A stretch of DNA of 64,000 nucleotides from Hymenobacter properus (GCF_015694735.1 NZ_JADQDP010000003.1:558001-622000), one strand, 5' to 3'. Shown: positions 33,688 to 43,245, counted from the first letter of the stretch. Notes: generated by a model not told the origin, from the letters alone. A program made the numbers and translations.

Positions 33688-34614
33688 ATGAATTTGCAGC
33701 AGCTCAGCTACGTGGTAGCCTTGGATACGCACCGCCAATTTGGTCTAGCTGCCGAGAAAAGCTGCGTGAGCCAACCCGCTCTGAGTGTGCAGGTGCAAAA
33801 GCTGGAAGAAGAATTGGGCGTGCTACTTTTCGACCGCACCCAGCGCGGCGCCGAGCCCACAGCCATTGGGGCCAAAGTCATTGCCCAGGCCCGGCTGGTG
33901 CTGCGTGAGGCCCAACTGCTGCGCGAGCTGGTGCAGGTGGAAAAGGGCGAAGTGGTGGGCGAGCTGCGGCTGGGCGTCATCCCCACACTGGCGCCTTACC
34001 TTGTGCCGCGCTTTCTGGTAGGCCTCACGGCCGCCTACCCCGACCTGCGGGTGCGGGTAGAAGAGCTACGCTCCGAGGAAATCATGCAGCAGCTCAAGGA
34101 GCACCGGCTCGACGTGGGCCTGCTCGTGACGCCCCTCGATGACCGGCAGCTGCACGAGCTGCCTTTGCTGAACGAGCCGTTTTTGCTGCTGGCTTCCGAA
34201 ACGCACCCGCTGGCCGCCGCCGCCACCGTGCGGCCCTCCGACCTGCGCCAGCCCGGCCTGTGGCTGATGCAGCAAGGCCACTGCTTTCGCAACCAGGTGC
34301 TGAACCTGTGCGGAATGGCTTCGCCCGCTGATGCGGTAACTTATGAGAGCGGCTCCATTGAGACACTGAAGGAGCTGGTACGTCGGCACCACGGCTACAC
34401 GCTGGTGCCGGAGCTGGCCGTGCTCGACGAGGTAGACGATAATCAGTTGCTTAAGCGGTTTGCCGAGCCGGCGCCCGTGCGCGAGGTGAGCCTGGTGGTG
34501 CACCACGGCTTTGTGCGGACCACCCTGCTCACGGCCCTGCGCGACCTCATCCTGGCCAGCGTGCCGGCCCGGCTGCACGCCACCAGCGCCGGGGCGAAAG
34601 TGCGCTGGCGATAA
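33688..34614 (+). CDS. oxyR: OxyR-type LysR family peroxide sensor
   Basis: 308 residues. The N-terminal winged helix-turn-helix (LQQLSYVVALDTHRQFGLAAEKSCVSQPALSVQVQKLEEELG split over 3-44) is followed by a LysR effector domain. Within LMQQGHCFRNQVLNLCGM the two cysteines fall at residues 199 and 208, the same numbers and the same nine-residue spacing as the redox pair of E. coli OxyR, and the GHC..R context is conserved. It should sense H2O2 by disulphide formation and activate peroxide defence genes. No catalase or peroxiredoxin gene is adjacent, so its targets lie elsewhere. It is separated from the M16 operon by a terminator and has its own -7 element. Confidence 0.93.
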   Translation: MNLQQLSYVVALDTHRQFGLAAEKSCVSQPALSVQVQKLEEELGVLLFDRTQRGAEPTAIGAKVIAQARLVLREAQLLRELVQVEKGEVVGELRLGVIPTLAPYLVPRFLVGLTAAYPDLRVRVEELRSEEIMQQLKEHRLDVGLLVTPLDDRQLHELPLLNEPFLLLASETHPLAAAATVRPSDLRQPGLWLMQQGHCFRNQVLNLCGMASPADAVTYESGSIETLKELVRRHHGYTLVPELAVLDEVDDNQLLKRFAEPAPVREVSLVVHHGFVRTTLLTALRDLILASVPARLHATSAGAKVRWR

Positions 34615-34659
34615 GCTTCGGCTTCTCGCCTTCGCCGTTGACTGGCTTGACGGCCGGGC

Positions 34660-34667
34660 TACCTTTG
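34660..34667 (+). promoter_or_regulatory. -7 promoter element of amidohydrolase gene
   Basis: TACCTTTG fits TAnnTTTG, 25 nt upstream of ATG 34693. Confidence 0.5.
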
Positions 34668-34692
34668 CCGCTGGCCGTTTGCCGCCTTCTGC

Positions 34693-36132
34693 ATGTATTT
34701 CAATCGAATCCTGTTTGGCCTGAGCTTGGCCTCCCTGTTGGTGGGTTGCGCCCGCCGCCCCACCAAGCTGCCGATTTACGACGTGGTTATCAACCACGTC
34801 ACCATTATCGACGTGGCTACCGGCAAGCTGCAGCCTAACCAGGTGGTAGCCATTGCCAAGGGCAAGATTGTGCAGGTGCAAACCGCCGACAAAGACAGCT
34901 ATGCCGCCAAGCAGTACGTGAACGGCAACGGCCGCTACCTCATTCCGGGCCTGTGGGACATGCATGTGCACTTCCGGGGCGGCGACAGCCTGGCCGCTGC
35001 CAACAAGAAGAGCCTGACGCTCTACCTGGCCCACGGCATCACCACGGTGCGCGACTGCGGCGGCGACCTGACGCCCAGCATCCGGCAGTGGCAGCAGGAA
35101 ATGGCCGCTGGCCGCATCGCCGGTCCGCGCATCTTCACCTCGGGGCCCAAGATTGACGGGCCCGGCGCCTACTGGCCCGGCTCGCTGGAGGTGGAAACGC
35201 CCGCGCAAATCAGCAAGGCGCTGGACTCGCTGCAGTGGCTGAAAGTAGACTTTGTGAAGATTTACGACAGCAAGATTTCGGGCGAAGCCTACCTGAACAC
35301 CATTGCGCAGGCCCAGCGGCGCGGCCTGAAGACCACTGGCCACATGCCCTACTCCGTGACGCTGGGCGAGGCCGTGAAGCGCGGCCTCGACGCCACCGAG
35401 CACCTGTACTACGTGTTCAAAGCCTGCTCCGGTAAGGAAGACAGCCTAACGGCGCTGGTGCGCGCCAGCCTGAAGACGCCCAAGCCACTGGGTCTGTTTG
35501 CCATACTGCCGGCCGTGTACGATACCTACAGCCCAGACGCCGCCAGCCGCATTTTCAAGCTGATGGCCAAGCGCCGCACGGCCGTGGTGCCCACGCTCTA
35601 CATCGGCCAAACCCTGGCCGGGCTGGCCGACAACGACCACGCCCGCGATACCCTCCGCGCCTACATCGACCCGAAGATTCAAGCCACTTATGCGCGCCGA
35701 CTGGCCAGCGCCCGGCAGCAGCCGCTGGCGGCCCGGGAGTTCAGCAAAAAGCTCGAAACCAAGTTCAGGAGCCTGGTGCCCCAGATGCAGGCGGCTGGCG
35801 TCAGCATCCTGGCTGGGTCCGACAGCGGGCCGTTCAACTCCTTTGTTTATCCGGGGGCTTCGCTGCAGGAAGAAGTTATTCTGCTGACCAAGGCGGGCCT
35901 CACGCCCTTGCAGGCCCTGCAGGCGGCCACCATCAACGGCGCAAAGTTCATGGGCGTGGCGGAGCAAACGGCGGCCATTGCCGTGGGCCGCGATGCCGAC
36001 TTGGTGCTGCTGACGGCCAACCCGCTCGAAAACATTGCCAACATCCGGCAGATAGACGCCGTGGTGTCGCGCGGCAAGGCCTACCCAGCCGCGGCGCTGG
36101 CCAACATGATGCGTGCCATCCGGAACCGCTAA
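34693..36132 (+). CDS. Amidohydrolase family lipoprotein
   Basis: 479 residues. A lipoprotein signal peptide (lipobox LVGC) precedes an amidohydrolase fold: the small beta domain (VVINHVTIIDVATGKL), the metal-binding HxH (LIPGLWDMHVHFRGG), further metal ligands in TGHMPYS and TEHLYY, and the late Asp in ILAGSDSGP, ending with a C-terminal strand segment typical of the family (ADLVLLTANPLENIANI). Enzymes of this branch (imidazolonepropionase- and prolidase-like) hydrolyse cyclic amides or dipeptides at a metal centre; the substrate is not predictable. The export signal indicates action in the periplasm. The following 36133-36294 holds no recognisable signal. Confidence 0.9.
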   Translation: MYFNRILFGLSLASLLVGCARRPTKLPIYDVVINHVTIIDVATGKLQPNQVVAIAKGKIVQVQTADKDSYAAKQYVNGNGRYLIPGLWDMHVHFRGGDSLAAANKKSLTLYLAHGITTVRDCGGDLTPSIRQWQQEMAAGRIAGPRIFTSGPKIDGPGAYWPGSLEVETPAQISKALDSLQWLKVDFVKIYDSKISGEAYLNTIAQAQRRGLKTTGHMPYSVTLGEAVKRGLDATEHLYYVFKACSGKEDSLTALVRASLKTPKPLGLFAILPAVYDTYSPDAASRIFKLMAKRRTAVVPTLYIGQTLAGLADNDHARDTLRAYIDPKIQATYARRLASARQQPLAAREFSKKLETKFRSLVPQMQAAGVSILAGSDSGPFNSFVYPGASLQEEVILLTKAGLTPLQALQAATINGAKFMGVAEQTAAIAVGRDADLVLLTANPLENIANIRQIDAVVSRGKAYPAAALANMMRAIRNR

Positions 36133-36294
36133 GCGAGAGAATGAAGCGGGGCGTTTGGGCACGGAATTAATTCGGGATTAAAAAGATAGAAGAGGAAATC
36201 CGAACGAGATAAGGCCGACGTAGGGAAAGGGCGGGCCGACGTGTGGGCCCGCGTAACGGCTTGCTGTATTGTTCCACTTTTTACCTCCTACTCC

Positions 36295-39200
36295 ATGTCC
36301 AAACACCTACTTTCACCGTTGGCAGCGCGCCAGCGGCTTCGTCGTTTAACGGGGGCCGCGGCGTTGGGCGCGGGCCTGCTATTGGGGGCTGCGTCGGGGG
36401 CCCAGGCGCAAACGGTTTACGGCTTGGGCACGGCCACCACCAGCGCGATAGTGCCCGCGGGTTCGCAGGGCCTCATCACCATCAACCTGACCACTGGTTT
36501 TACTAATACCCTCGCGCCCAGTCCCATTACTTACACGTCGGCCACCGATAACCTGCCGCTGGTGGGCCTCGATTTTCGGCCCGCCAACGGCTTGCTTTAT
36601 GCCTTGGGTTACGATGGCACGGGCATGGCGCAACTCTACACTGTGGACCCTAGCAACGGCCTGACCACCCCCGTGGCGCCGAAATTCCCCCTGGCGCTCG
36701 GGACGAACCCAGTTCGCATTGGGTTCGACTTCAACCCATCTGTGGACCGCATTCGCGTGGTGAGCTCGACAGGGGCCGACTTTCGCCTCAATCCCATTAC
36801 GGGCGGCCTAGCGGCCACCGACACCAACCTGGCGTATGCTGCCAGCGACGTGAACGTCGGTAAGACGCCGCGCGTAGGCGCCGCTGCCTACACCAACTCC
36901 GTGACCGGGACGGCGCCGCTCAATACCCAGCTCTACGATATCGACGAGCAGAACAACGACGCGCAAATTGGCTATTTGACGACCCAATCGCCGCCCAATA
37001 ACGGCACGCTGAACACCGTGGGCGAGTTGCGGCTGGGAAGCTTCGGGATTGGGGCAGCGCGCGGCTTCGACCTGGACATCTATTTCAACCCGACCACCGG
37101 CCAGAACGTGGGCTACCTAGAAGAGGTGAACGGCTCGGGCGGCAGCAACTTTTACACCCTGGACCTGAGCACGGGCCAGGCCACGTCGGTCGGCAACACG
37201 GTGCCGGCTGCGGCGGGGTTTGAAATCCGCGACATCGCCGCGCAGCCTTCGACCACGGCGCCTAGCACCACCGGGCAGCTCCTGTACGCGGTGAGCGGCG
37301 GGCAGTTGGTGTCCTTCTATTCGGACACGCCCAGCCTGCTGCGCACTTCCGTGCTGTTGGGGCCGCTGAACGCCGGCGAGTCGTTGGTCGGTCTGGACTT
37401 CCGGCCGCTGACCGGAGAGCTTTTCGCGCTGGGCTACAACCCCACCAATTCCAATGCCCGCCTCTACACCGTGAACCTAAGCACGGGGGCCGTCACGCCC
37501 GTGGGCAGCGGGCCGATTTCGTTGGCGCTGGGCACCGCCAGCGACCGGATTGGGTTTGATTTTAACCCCACCGTCGACCGCATCCGGGTGGTGAGCACCA
37601 ACCGCGCCGACTACCGCCTCAACCCCGCAACCGGCGGCCTTGCGGCCACCGACGGCACCCTCACAACGGGCCCAGTCATCAGCGCGGCGGCGTATATCAA
37701 CAACCAGGCACCCACCAATGCCACCACGCTCTACGACTACGACGCCACCAACAGCAACCTTTACATTCAAAATCCGCCCAACAACGGCACGCTGGTGCTG
37801 GTGGGCTCGTCGGGCCTGACGCCTCCCACGGCACCCCGCGGCGCCGACTTTGATATCTTCAACACCCCCAACACGACGACCAACGCGGCCTACCTGCTCA
37901 CCAACGCCGGCGCTTCGGTAGATGACCAGCTCTACACCCTGGACCTGACCACCGGCGCGGCCACGCCGAAGGGCATCGTGGGCTACGGCGGCGACGTGAG
38001 CGGCTTAGCGGCCTTCATTTCGGCCGGTTCGCTGCTCACCTGGACCGGGGCCGTGAGCACGGCATGGAGCACGGCCGGCAACTGGACGCCCGCCCAAGTG
38101 CCTACATCCAGCAGCGACGTTGTGATTGGCGCCGCGGCTAACCAGCCCGTGGTCAGCAACGCCCAGCAGGCCCGCACCGTGACGCTGAACAGCGGCGCCA
38201 TCCTCACCACGGCCAATGGTGGCACCCTGACGGTGGTGGGCAACTTCACCAACGCCGCGGGCACCGTGGCGGGCGCAGGCACCGGCACGGTGGCCCTGAA
38301 CGGCGCCGCGCAGCAAACCATTGCCGGCCCGGCCCTCTCCACTTTCACCAACCTGAGTGTATTGGGCACGCCGGGCGCCACCACCACCGGTCCGGTAGCC
38401 ATTCAGCGCGGCCTGACGGTGGCGGGCCCGCTCGCCATTGGCACCGGCCAAGCCTTCACGCTGCTCTCCAGCGCCAGTGGCACCGCTTACGTAGTGAACA
38501 CCGGCTCGGGCACCGTGACGGGCACCGCCACGGTGCAGCGCTACATCGACCCCAGCCTGAACGCCGGCCTGGGCTACCGCCACTATTCGGCGCCGGTGAG
38601 CAACACCACCGTGGCCGACCTGCAAACCAGCGGCTTCACGCCCGTGGTGAACTCGAATTACAACACGGTGGGCAACACGGTGACGCCTTTCCCCAATGTG
38701 TTTGGCTACGATGAAACCCGCGTGAACACCAGCGGCAGCGGCGGCTCCATCGACTTCGACAAGGGGTACTTCTCGCCCGGTGCCCTCAACGACCCCATGC
38801 AGGTGAGCCGCGGCTATACGGTGAATATCAGCGCTTCGCAACTGGTTGATTTTGTGGGTACGCTCAACAACGGCGCTACCCCCATCGTGGCCAGCGGCCT
38901 CACGCGCGGCCCCCAGGCAGAAAGCGGCTACCACCTGCGCGGCAACCCCTTTCCCTCGGTCCTCGACTGGAACCTGATGGTGGTCAACAACCGCCTGAAC
39001 GGCGTGAACAACGCGCTTTATGTATTCAAGAGCAGCGGCCAATACACGGGTAGCTACGCGTCTTACATAAGTGGCTTTGGCACCAACGGCGGCACCAACT
39101 CGGTGCCGTTGGGCCAGGGCTTTTTTGTGCGGACCACCGCGGCCGGCACCCCTGGCAGCCTGACGTTCACCAACCAGGAGCGCACCACTACCTTCGACGC

Positions 39201-39933
39201 CACGCCTTTCCAGCGCAACGCGGCCGACACCCGGCCCCAGCTCACGCTGGCCTTGGGCAATGCCACGGCCCGCACTCAAGCCATCGTGTACATGGAAGCC
39301 GGTGCCACCGCCGGTTACGACCGCGCCTTTGATGCCAACTTCTTGCCCGGCTCCAACGGCCTGACGTTGGCCCTGGAAGCCGGCGCCGAACGCCTCGCCA
39401 TCGATGGCCTGCCCGCGCTGACCGGGGCCGATGTGATTGTGCCGCTGCAACTAGCGGCCGCCACCAGCGGCACCCACACCCTGCAAGTAGACGACTTGGC
39501 CAACCTGCCGGCCGGCTACTCGGCCTACCTGCGCGACGGCCTCAGTGGCACCTACACCCGCCTGACGCCCGGAACCAGCATTCCGCTCACGCTGGCGGCC
39601 AACACAGCCGCTGGCGGGCGCTACGCGGTGGAATTCACCACGCAGGCCCGTGTGCTGGCCACGGCGCCGGCTGCGCTGGCCAAGCTGGCTACCGTGCACC
39701 CCAACCCAGCCCATGGCGCGGCCACGTTGTTGCTGCCCGTGGCCCTACGCGGCCAGCAAGCCACCAACGTGTCAGTGGTTGACAACCTGGGCCGCACGGT
39801 GCTGACGCGCACGCTGGCCGCCGGCACCGCCGAAACGCTGGAGCTGCCGCTCGCCGGCCTGGCCCCGGGCGTGTACTCGGTGCTGGCCCGCACCGCGGCT
39901 GGCCTGGTGGCCAAGCGCCTCGTGGTCGAATAA
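36295..39933 (+). CDS. T9SS-secreted protein with tandem DUF4394 domains
   Basis: 1212 residues from ATG 36295; the earlier in-frame start would put a second hydrophobic stretch in front of the long, arginine-rich signal region (about 1-39, ending SGAQAQ). Two DUF4394 domains (about 40-320 and 325-575) repeat the blocks LVGLDFRP, LYALGY/LFALGY, LYTV, IGFDFNP.VDRIRVVS and GGLAATD. A beta-rich segment (from 580, WTGAVSTAWSTAGNWTPAQVP) resembles the G8/autotransporter-like strands seen in surface proteins. The last 80 residues are a type A T9SS sorting domain (VHPNPAHGAATL ... LAPGVYSVLARTAAGLVAKRLVVE). It is therefore exported and attached to or released from the cell surface. DUF4394 has no established function. 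Confidence 0.9.
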   Translation: MSKHLLSPLAARQRLRRLTGAAALGAGLLLGAASGAQAQTVYGLGTATTSAIVPAGSQGLITINLTTGFTNTLAPSPITYTSATDNLPLVGLDFRPANGLLYALGYDGTGMAQLYTVDPSNGLTTPVAPKFPLALGTNPVRIGFDFNPSVDRIRVVSSTGADFRLNPITGGLAATDTNLAYAASDVNVGKTPRVGAAAYTNSVTGTAPLNTQLYDIDEQNNDAQIGYLTTQSPPNNGTLNTVGELRLGSFGIGAARGFDLDIYFNPTTGQNVGYLEEVNGSGGSNFYTLDLSTGQATSVGNTVPAAAGFEIRDIAAQPSTTAPSTTGQLLYAVSGGQLVSFYSDTPSLLRTSVLLGPLNAGESLVGLDFRPLTGELFALGYNPTNSNARLYTVNLSTGAVTPVGSGPISLALGTASDRIGFDFNPTVDRIRVVSTNRADYRLNPATGGLAATDGTLTTGPVISAAAYINNQAPTNATTLYDYDATNSNLYIQNPPNNGTLVLVGSSGLTPPTAPRGADFDIFNTPNTTTNAAYLLTNAGASVDDQLYTLDLTTGAATPKGIVGYGGDVSGLAAFISAGSLLTWTGAVSTAWSTAGNWTPAQVPTSSSDVVIGAAANQPVVSNAQQARTVTLNSGAILTTANGGTLTVVGNFTNAAGTVAGAGTGTVALNGAAQQTIAGPALSTFTNLSVLGTPGATTTGPVAIQRGLTVAGPLAIGTGQAFTLLSSASGTAYVVNTGSGTVTGTATVQRYIDPSLNAGLGYRHYSAPVSNTTVADLQTSGFTPVVNSNYNTVGNTVTPFPNVFGYDETRVNTSGSGGSIDFDKGYFSPGALNDPMQVSRGYTVNISASQLVDFVGTLNNGATPIVASGLTRGPQAESGYHLRGNPFPSVLDWNLMVVNNRLNGVNNALYVFKSSGQYTGSYASYISGFGTNGGTNSVPLGQGFFVRTTAAGTPGSLTFTNQERTTTFDATPFQRNAADTRPQLTLALGNATARTQAIVYMEAGATAGYDRAFDANFLPGSNGLTLALEAGAERLAIDGLPALTGADVIVPLQLAAATSGTHTLQVDDLANLPAGYSAYLRDGLSGTYTRLTPGTSIPLTLAANTAAGGRYAVEFTTQARVLATAPAALAKLATVHPNPAHGAATLLLPVALRGQQATNVSVVDNLGRTVLTRTLAAGTAETLELPLAGLAPGVYSVLARTAAGLVAKRLVVE

Positions 39934-39949
39934 TGGCCTAACCTGCCCG

Positions 39950-39982
39950 CCCCGGAGGGCCAAAACCTCCGGGGCTTGGCGG
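39950..39982 (+). terminator. Terminator after the DUF4394 gene
   Basis: CCCCGGAGG / CCTCCGGGG stem (39950-39958 with 39966-39974), extended by GCCCGC/GCGGGC, with a short T run (TGTTTCTCTTTT). Confidence 0.65.
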
Positions 39983-40018
39983 GCTGTTTCTCTTTTCAAC
40001 GCCTTCCCGTTCCTTCCC

Positions 40019-40258
40019 ATGAAAATCCTTACCTCAACCCTTCGCCTTGTTGTTGCGGCGGCCGGCGTGTGCCTGCTGGCCGGTGGTCTGGCACCCGTAC
40101 TGGCGCAGCCTGGCAGCGGCGGCCCGGGCCCGGGCACGCCCGTTACGCCCGCCACCGACGTGCCGCTCGACGGCGGCGCCTCCTTGTTGCTGGCGGCCGG
40201 CGCGGCCTATGGCCTCAAGCGCCTGCGCCAAAGCAGGCGCACGGCCGAAAGCCGTTAG
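40019..40258 (+). CDS. Small PID-CTERM-type protein
   Basis: 79 residues. A signal peptide (MKILTSTLRLVVAAAGVCLLAGG, cleavage probably after LAQ near residue 30) is followed by a Gly/Pro-rich spacer of about 15 residues and a C-terminal block: DVPLDGGASLLLAAGAAYGLKRLRQSRR. That is the layout of the PID-CTERM sorting signal known in Bacteroidota: a P-(I/L)-D-G-G motif, one short membrane helix and a basic tail. Such tails are thought to be processed by an exosortase-like enzyme; none is encoded in the window. The mature part is only about 15-20 residues, so the protein may be little more than a sorting substrate. It stands alone between two terminators. Confidence 0.8.
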   Translation: MKILTSTLRLVVAAAGVCLLAGGLAPVLAQPGSGGPGPGTPVTPATDVPLDGGASLLLAAGAAYGLKRLRQSRRTAESR

Positions 40259-40272
40259 AATATCATGTTGAC

Positions 40273-40307
40273 AAAAAGCCCCCGAAACTGAGTTTCGGGG
40301 GCTTTTT
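40273..40307. terminator. Terminator after the PID-CTERM gene
   Basis: AAAAGCCCCCGAAACT / AGTTTCGGGGGCTTTT hairpin with a one-base loop and T runs on both strands; it can serve both the plus-strand gene and the convergent DUF5686 gene. Confidence 0.9.
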
Positions 40308-40333
40308 TGGTATCTGCTTTCTTAGATTTATCA

Positions 40334-40420
40334 TGTCATCCTGAGCGCAGCGAAGGACCTTATCACCGCAGAACGAGAGGTCCTGACTTGATAAGGTCCT
40401 TCGCTGCGCTCAGGATGACA
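40334..40420. repeat. Palindromic intergenic repeat (copy D)
   Basis: Perfect 32-bp inverted repeat (40334-40365 with 40389-40420): TGTCATCCTGAGCGCAGCG then AAGGACCTTATCA. Its core differs from copies A and B (ATCCTGAGCGCAGCGAAGGACC), so it is a variant subfamily. Confidence 0.9.
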
Positions 40421-40465
40421 AATAACAGGGGCGCACCATCGACTGTATCGATTAGTGCTACCATT

Positions 40466-43111
40466 TTAAAAACCCATTCCAATCCGGAAGCCCGTGCCCA
40501 GCTTCTGCCCGCTTTGCAGGGCCGTGTAGAAATCGACCCGCAGCACTTTGAAGATGTGCTCGATGCCTACGCCCAGCTCCACGTAGTGGCCGGCTTGAGC
40601 AGTTTTCAGGTAGTTGAGCGAAGCCACTTCCTGCCACTTCAGCTTGCGCAGCAGGGGCACGTAGTTCAGGAAGAAGCCGTTGAAGTGGTGGTCATAGTGG
40701 GCTTCGAGGTAGGAATTGTTGGTGCTGAAGCGGTAGTAATCCAGCAGCTGGAAGTAGCTGAAGTTGCCGGTGAGCAGGGTTTGGTTGCCGGAGAAGTGGC
40801 GGTAGTCGATGAACGTCATGCCCTCCTGCCGGCCCACGAAACCGCCCACGTTCACGCGGAAGCTGCTGCTGCCCAGCAGGCCCAGCGACAGGTTGTCGCG
40901 CACGCCGGCCTGCAGCAGCAGGTAGCGCACGTCGGAGTCGAGCACGCCGGGCACGGCCAGGCGGCCCTGCACGTTAAAGGTGGGCCACTTCGAGCCAAGG
41001 TTGAACTTGCCGTCGGGCCGGTTGATGTAGCGGGTGCCTGGCCGGTAATCTGCCGACAAGCCCACCGTCAGAATCTGGCTGCGGCCGAAGCCGGTATCGG
41101 GCAGTTCGTCGCTCACCGGGCGGTTCGAGGTGAAGGCGCGGCCGGACACGTCGTGAATGAGCTTGTCGGTGGTGTTGTACAGCTCGTGGCGGTCGAAGTA
41201 GCCGGCTGTGGCGCGCAGCGTCAGGCCGTTCACCGGCTCGGTGAGGTAGGTGAACTCGGCCCCGTCGCGGCGGTAGAGTTTGGCGTAGTTGCGGTTGTCG
41301 AACAGCGTGTAGGCCGAGTTGATGAAGGGCGTGAGCTGGGAGTTCTTGTCAAAATTCTCGATGGTACGGCCTGCCACCAGCCCTACCTGCTTGAGCCGGG
41401 CCGGGTGCAGCTGCCAGTTGAAGCTAAGGCTAGGGTTCAGCTGCTCGCTGCTGAAGCCGTAGCGCAGCACGGGCGTGAGGGTGAAGTAGCGCCGGTCGTC
41501 GGTGCGCTTGCTGAACACGGCCTCGGCGTTGAGCACCACGCCTTCTACGGTGTTGTACTGAATAATCTGGGCCACTGGCAGCACCCGTACCGACTGCTTT
41601 TTGAACGTGTTCTGGTACGTGTACCCGCCCATCAGCAGGCCGATGGGCTCAAACTCGTTGCGCTTCTTATCCAACGAATCCTGGTAGGCGCGCGAGTTGC
41701 GGATGACCTCCGTGCTGTCTTTCACGTGGTAGTCCTTCTTTTCCTCCAGCGTGAGGGGCACCGGGCGCACGGCATCCCAATAAGCCGAATCCCGCTCGTT
41801 GGCGCCTTTCTCGATGCGCTGCACCTCGCCGCGGCCCATGCTGGCGAAGGGGTCGTTTTTCACAGAGTCGCGCCGCGCCTGCTTCACCTGCTTGCGCACC
41901 TGGCGGTTGAGGCCGCTCAGGTCAGGCTTACGCTTGCGGATTTGGGCGGCGGTTTCCTGGCCCACGGGCGCCTCGGGCTTGGCCTCGGCCACCACGGGCG
42001 GCGCAGCCTTGGGCTCGGGAGGGGCCGGGTAGGTGGGCACCACGCCGGCGTAGTTCGACAGCACGGCTGTGATGTAGCCCGAACCTTTAAAACCCAGCCC
42101 CGACAGACTGGCCCGCACCTGCTGCGACTGGATGAGCCACACGTTGGGGTTGCCGGGCGCGGGCGCGTACTGCTGGGCAATGTTCAGGTTGTCGACGTAG
42201 TCAATCTGGGCATCTTTGTCCAGGGTCAAATCGACGGAGTGAATGCGCCACGAGCCGTCCACGATGTAGATGTAGCCCGAGAAAACGGGGTCGGTGCGGC
42301 GGCGCGGAATCACCCGGATTTTGTGCACCACCTCGCCGCCCTGCGGGGTGCTGCCCACCAGCTCGTACTTGTAGAACAGCATGGCGTTGCTTGCAATGGG
42401 CGACACAAACCCGCGCTCCGAAAACGCCGGCTTTATCAGGTTTTCGTAAAAACCCAGGTTGCGTCCCGCGCTGGCCCGGTTGAAGCTCAGCCCGCGCGAG
42501 TCGCCGCTCACCCGGCTCGATATCATGCGCTCCTTCACCACGTTGGGCTGGGTGAAGCTGATATCGGATAGGCTTTCGGAGAGGTAGAAGATGCCCTTTT
42601 TAATATCCGGCCCGAGCTTGAACAAGCCCATGATTTTGGCCGGCGTGTCGTCTATCCGGCCCAGACTTTTGATGTAGATGCGGGCCCGGTAGGCGGCCAC
42701 CTCGCGCCGGTGGTAGGGCCGCCACTGCTGCGCCTGCTGAATAATGGCGTAGGCCGGGTCGCGGTCCGATGACTTCACCAGCACCTCGCCTAAGTTGTAG
42801 GCCTCGGCCTGCAGGGTCACATTCAGGGTCAGCACCGAGTCGCCGGCCGGCACGCGCACGGGGCGCACCTGCGGCCGGTAGCCCACGTACTGAAACACCA
42901 GCTCCACCGCCCCCGCCGGCAGTCGCAACTGGTACTGGCCTTGCTCGTTGGCGCCGGTGCTGGTGGCCGAGCCGCGCACGGCCACGTTGGCAAAAGCCAG
43001 CCCTTGCCCGCCCGTGCCGCTCACCGTGCCCTTGATGACGCCGGCGCTTCCCCACACGGGCCAGCCCAGCAGGCATCCCAAAACAAACAGGCGAAGTAAA
43101 TTGAAGTGCAT
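40466..43111 (-). CDS. DUF5686 and carboxypeptidase-regulatory domain outer-membrane protein
   Basis: 881 residues from ATG 43111. The longer frame (start 43249) is rejected because its first 46 residues overlap a terminator hairpin and the true signal peptide (NLLRLFVLGCLLGWPVWGSAG) begins here. An N-terminal CarboxypepD_reg-like domain (GVIKGTVSGTGGQGLAFANV, about 24-110) is followed by the DUF5686 region with EVLVKSSDRDPAYAIIQQAQQW, then a long C-terminal part resembling an outer-membrane beta-barrel and ending LGTGFRIGMGF with terminal Phe. A Lys/Arg-rich linker (about 440-490) separates the halves. The function of DUF5686 proteins is not established; the terminal aromatic residue and strand pattern support an outer-membrane location. 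Confidence 0.88.
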   Translation of the reverse strand: MHFNLLRLFVLGCLLGWPVWGSAGVIKGTVSGTGGQGLAFANVAVRGSATSTGANEQGQYQLRLPAGAVELVFQYVGYRPQVRPVRVPAGDSVLTLNVTLQAEAYNLGEVLVKSSDRDPAYAIIQQAQQWRPYHRREVAAYRARIYIKSLGRIDDTPAKIMGLFKLGPDIKKGIFYLSESLSDISFTQPNVVKERMISSRVSGDSRGLSFNRASAGRNLGFYENLIKPAFSERGFVSPIASNAMLFYKYELVGSTPQGGEVVHKIRVIPRRRTDPVFSGYIYIVDGSWRIHSVDLTLDKDAQIDYVDNLNIAQQYAPAPGNPNVWLIQSQQVRASLSGLGFKGSGYITAVLSNYAGVVPTYPAPPEPKAAPPVVAEAKPEAPVGQETAAQIRKRKPDLSGLNRQVRKQVKQARRDSVKNDPFASMGRGEVQRIEKGANERDSAYWDAVRPVPLTLEEKKDYHVKDSTEVIRNSRAYQDSLDKKRNEFEPIGLLMGGYTYQNTFKKQSVRVLPVAQIIQYNTVEGVVLNAEAVFSKRTDDRRYFTLTPVLRYGFSSEQLNPSLSFNWQLHPARLKQVGLVAGRTIENFDKNSQLTPFINSAYTLFDNRNYAKLYRRDGAEFTYLTEPVNGLTLRATAGYFDRHELYNTTDKLIHDVSGRAFTSNRPVSDELPDTGFGRSQILTVGLSADYRPGTRYINRPDGKFNLGSKWPTFNVQGRLAVPGVLDSDVRYLLLQAGVRDNLSLGLLGSSSFRVNVGGFVGRQEGMTFIDYRHFSGNQTLLTGNFSYFQLLDYYRFSTNNSYLEAHYDHHFNGFFLNYVPLLRKLKWQEVASLNYLKTAQAGHYVELGVGIEHIFKVLRVDFYTALQSGQKLGTGFRIGMGF

Positions 43112-43218
43112 ACGGCAGTAAAGTGCAGAAAGAAAAGGCCCCGCCAAGGTACGGACGCCCCTGACCTGATGCCAACCGGGCTGCAATGGTTGCCACAGCA
43201 TAGCCCCTACTGCAACAA

Positions 43219-43245
43219 AAAAGGGCAGCCGGTGGCTGCCCTTTT
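43219..43245 (-). terminator. Terminator of the ferritin-like pair
   Basis: AAAAGGGCAGCC / GGCTGCCCTTTT hairpin (loop GGT) with a T run on the minus strand (TTTTTTGTTGC), 27 nt after the last ferritin-like stop. Confidence 0.85.

Noticed and set aside
38005-39450. 481-codon minus-strand frame opposite the DUF4394/T9SS gene
   Set aside because: Shadow frame; repetitive Gly/Ala/His composition and the sense strand ends in an unmistakable sorting domain.
40334-40420. Possible CRISPR or tandem array among the palindromic repeats
   Set aside because: Copies are single, far apart and palindromic, with no regular spacers and no cas genes.
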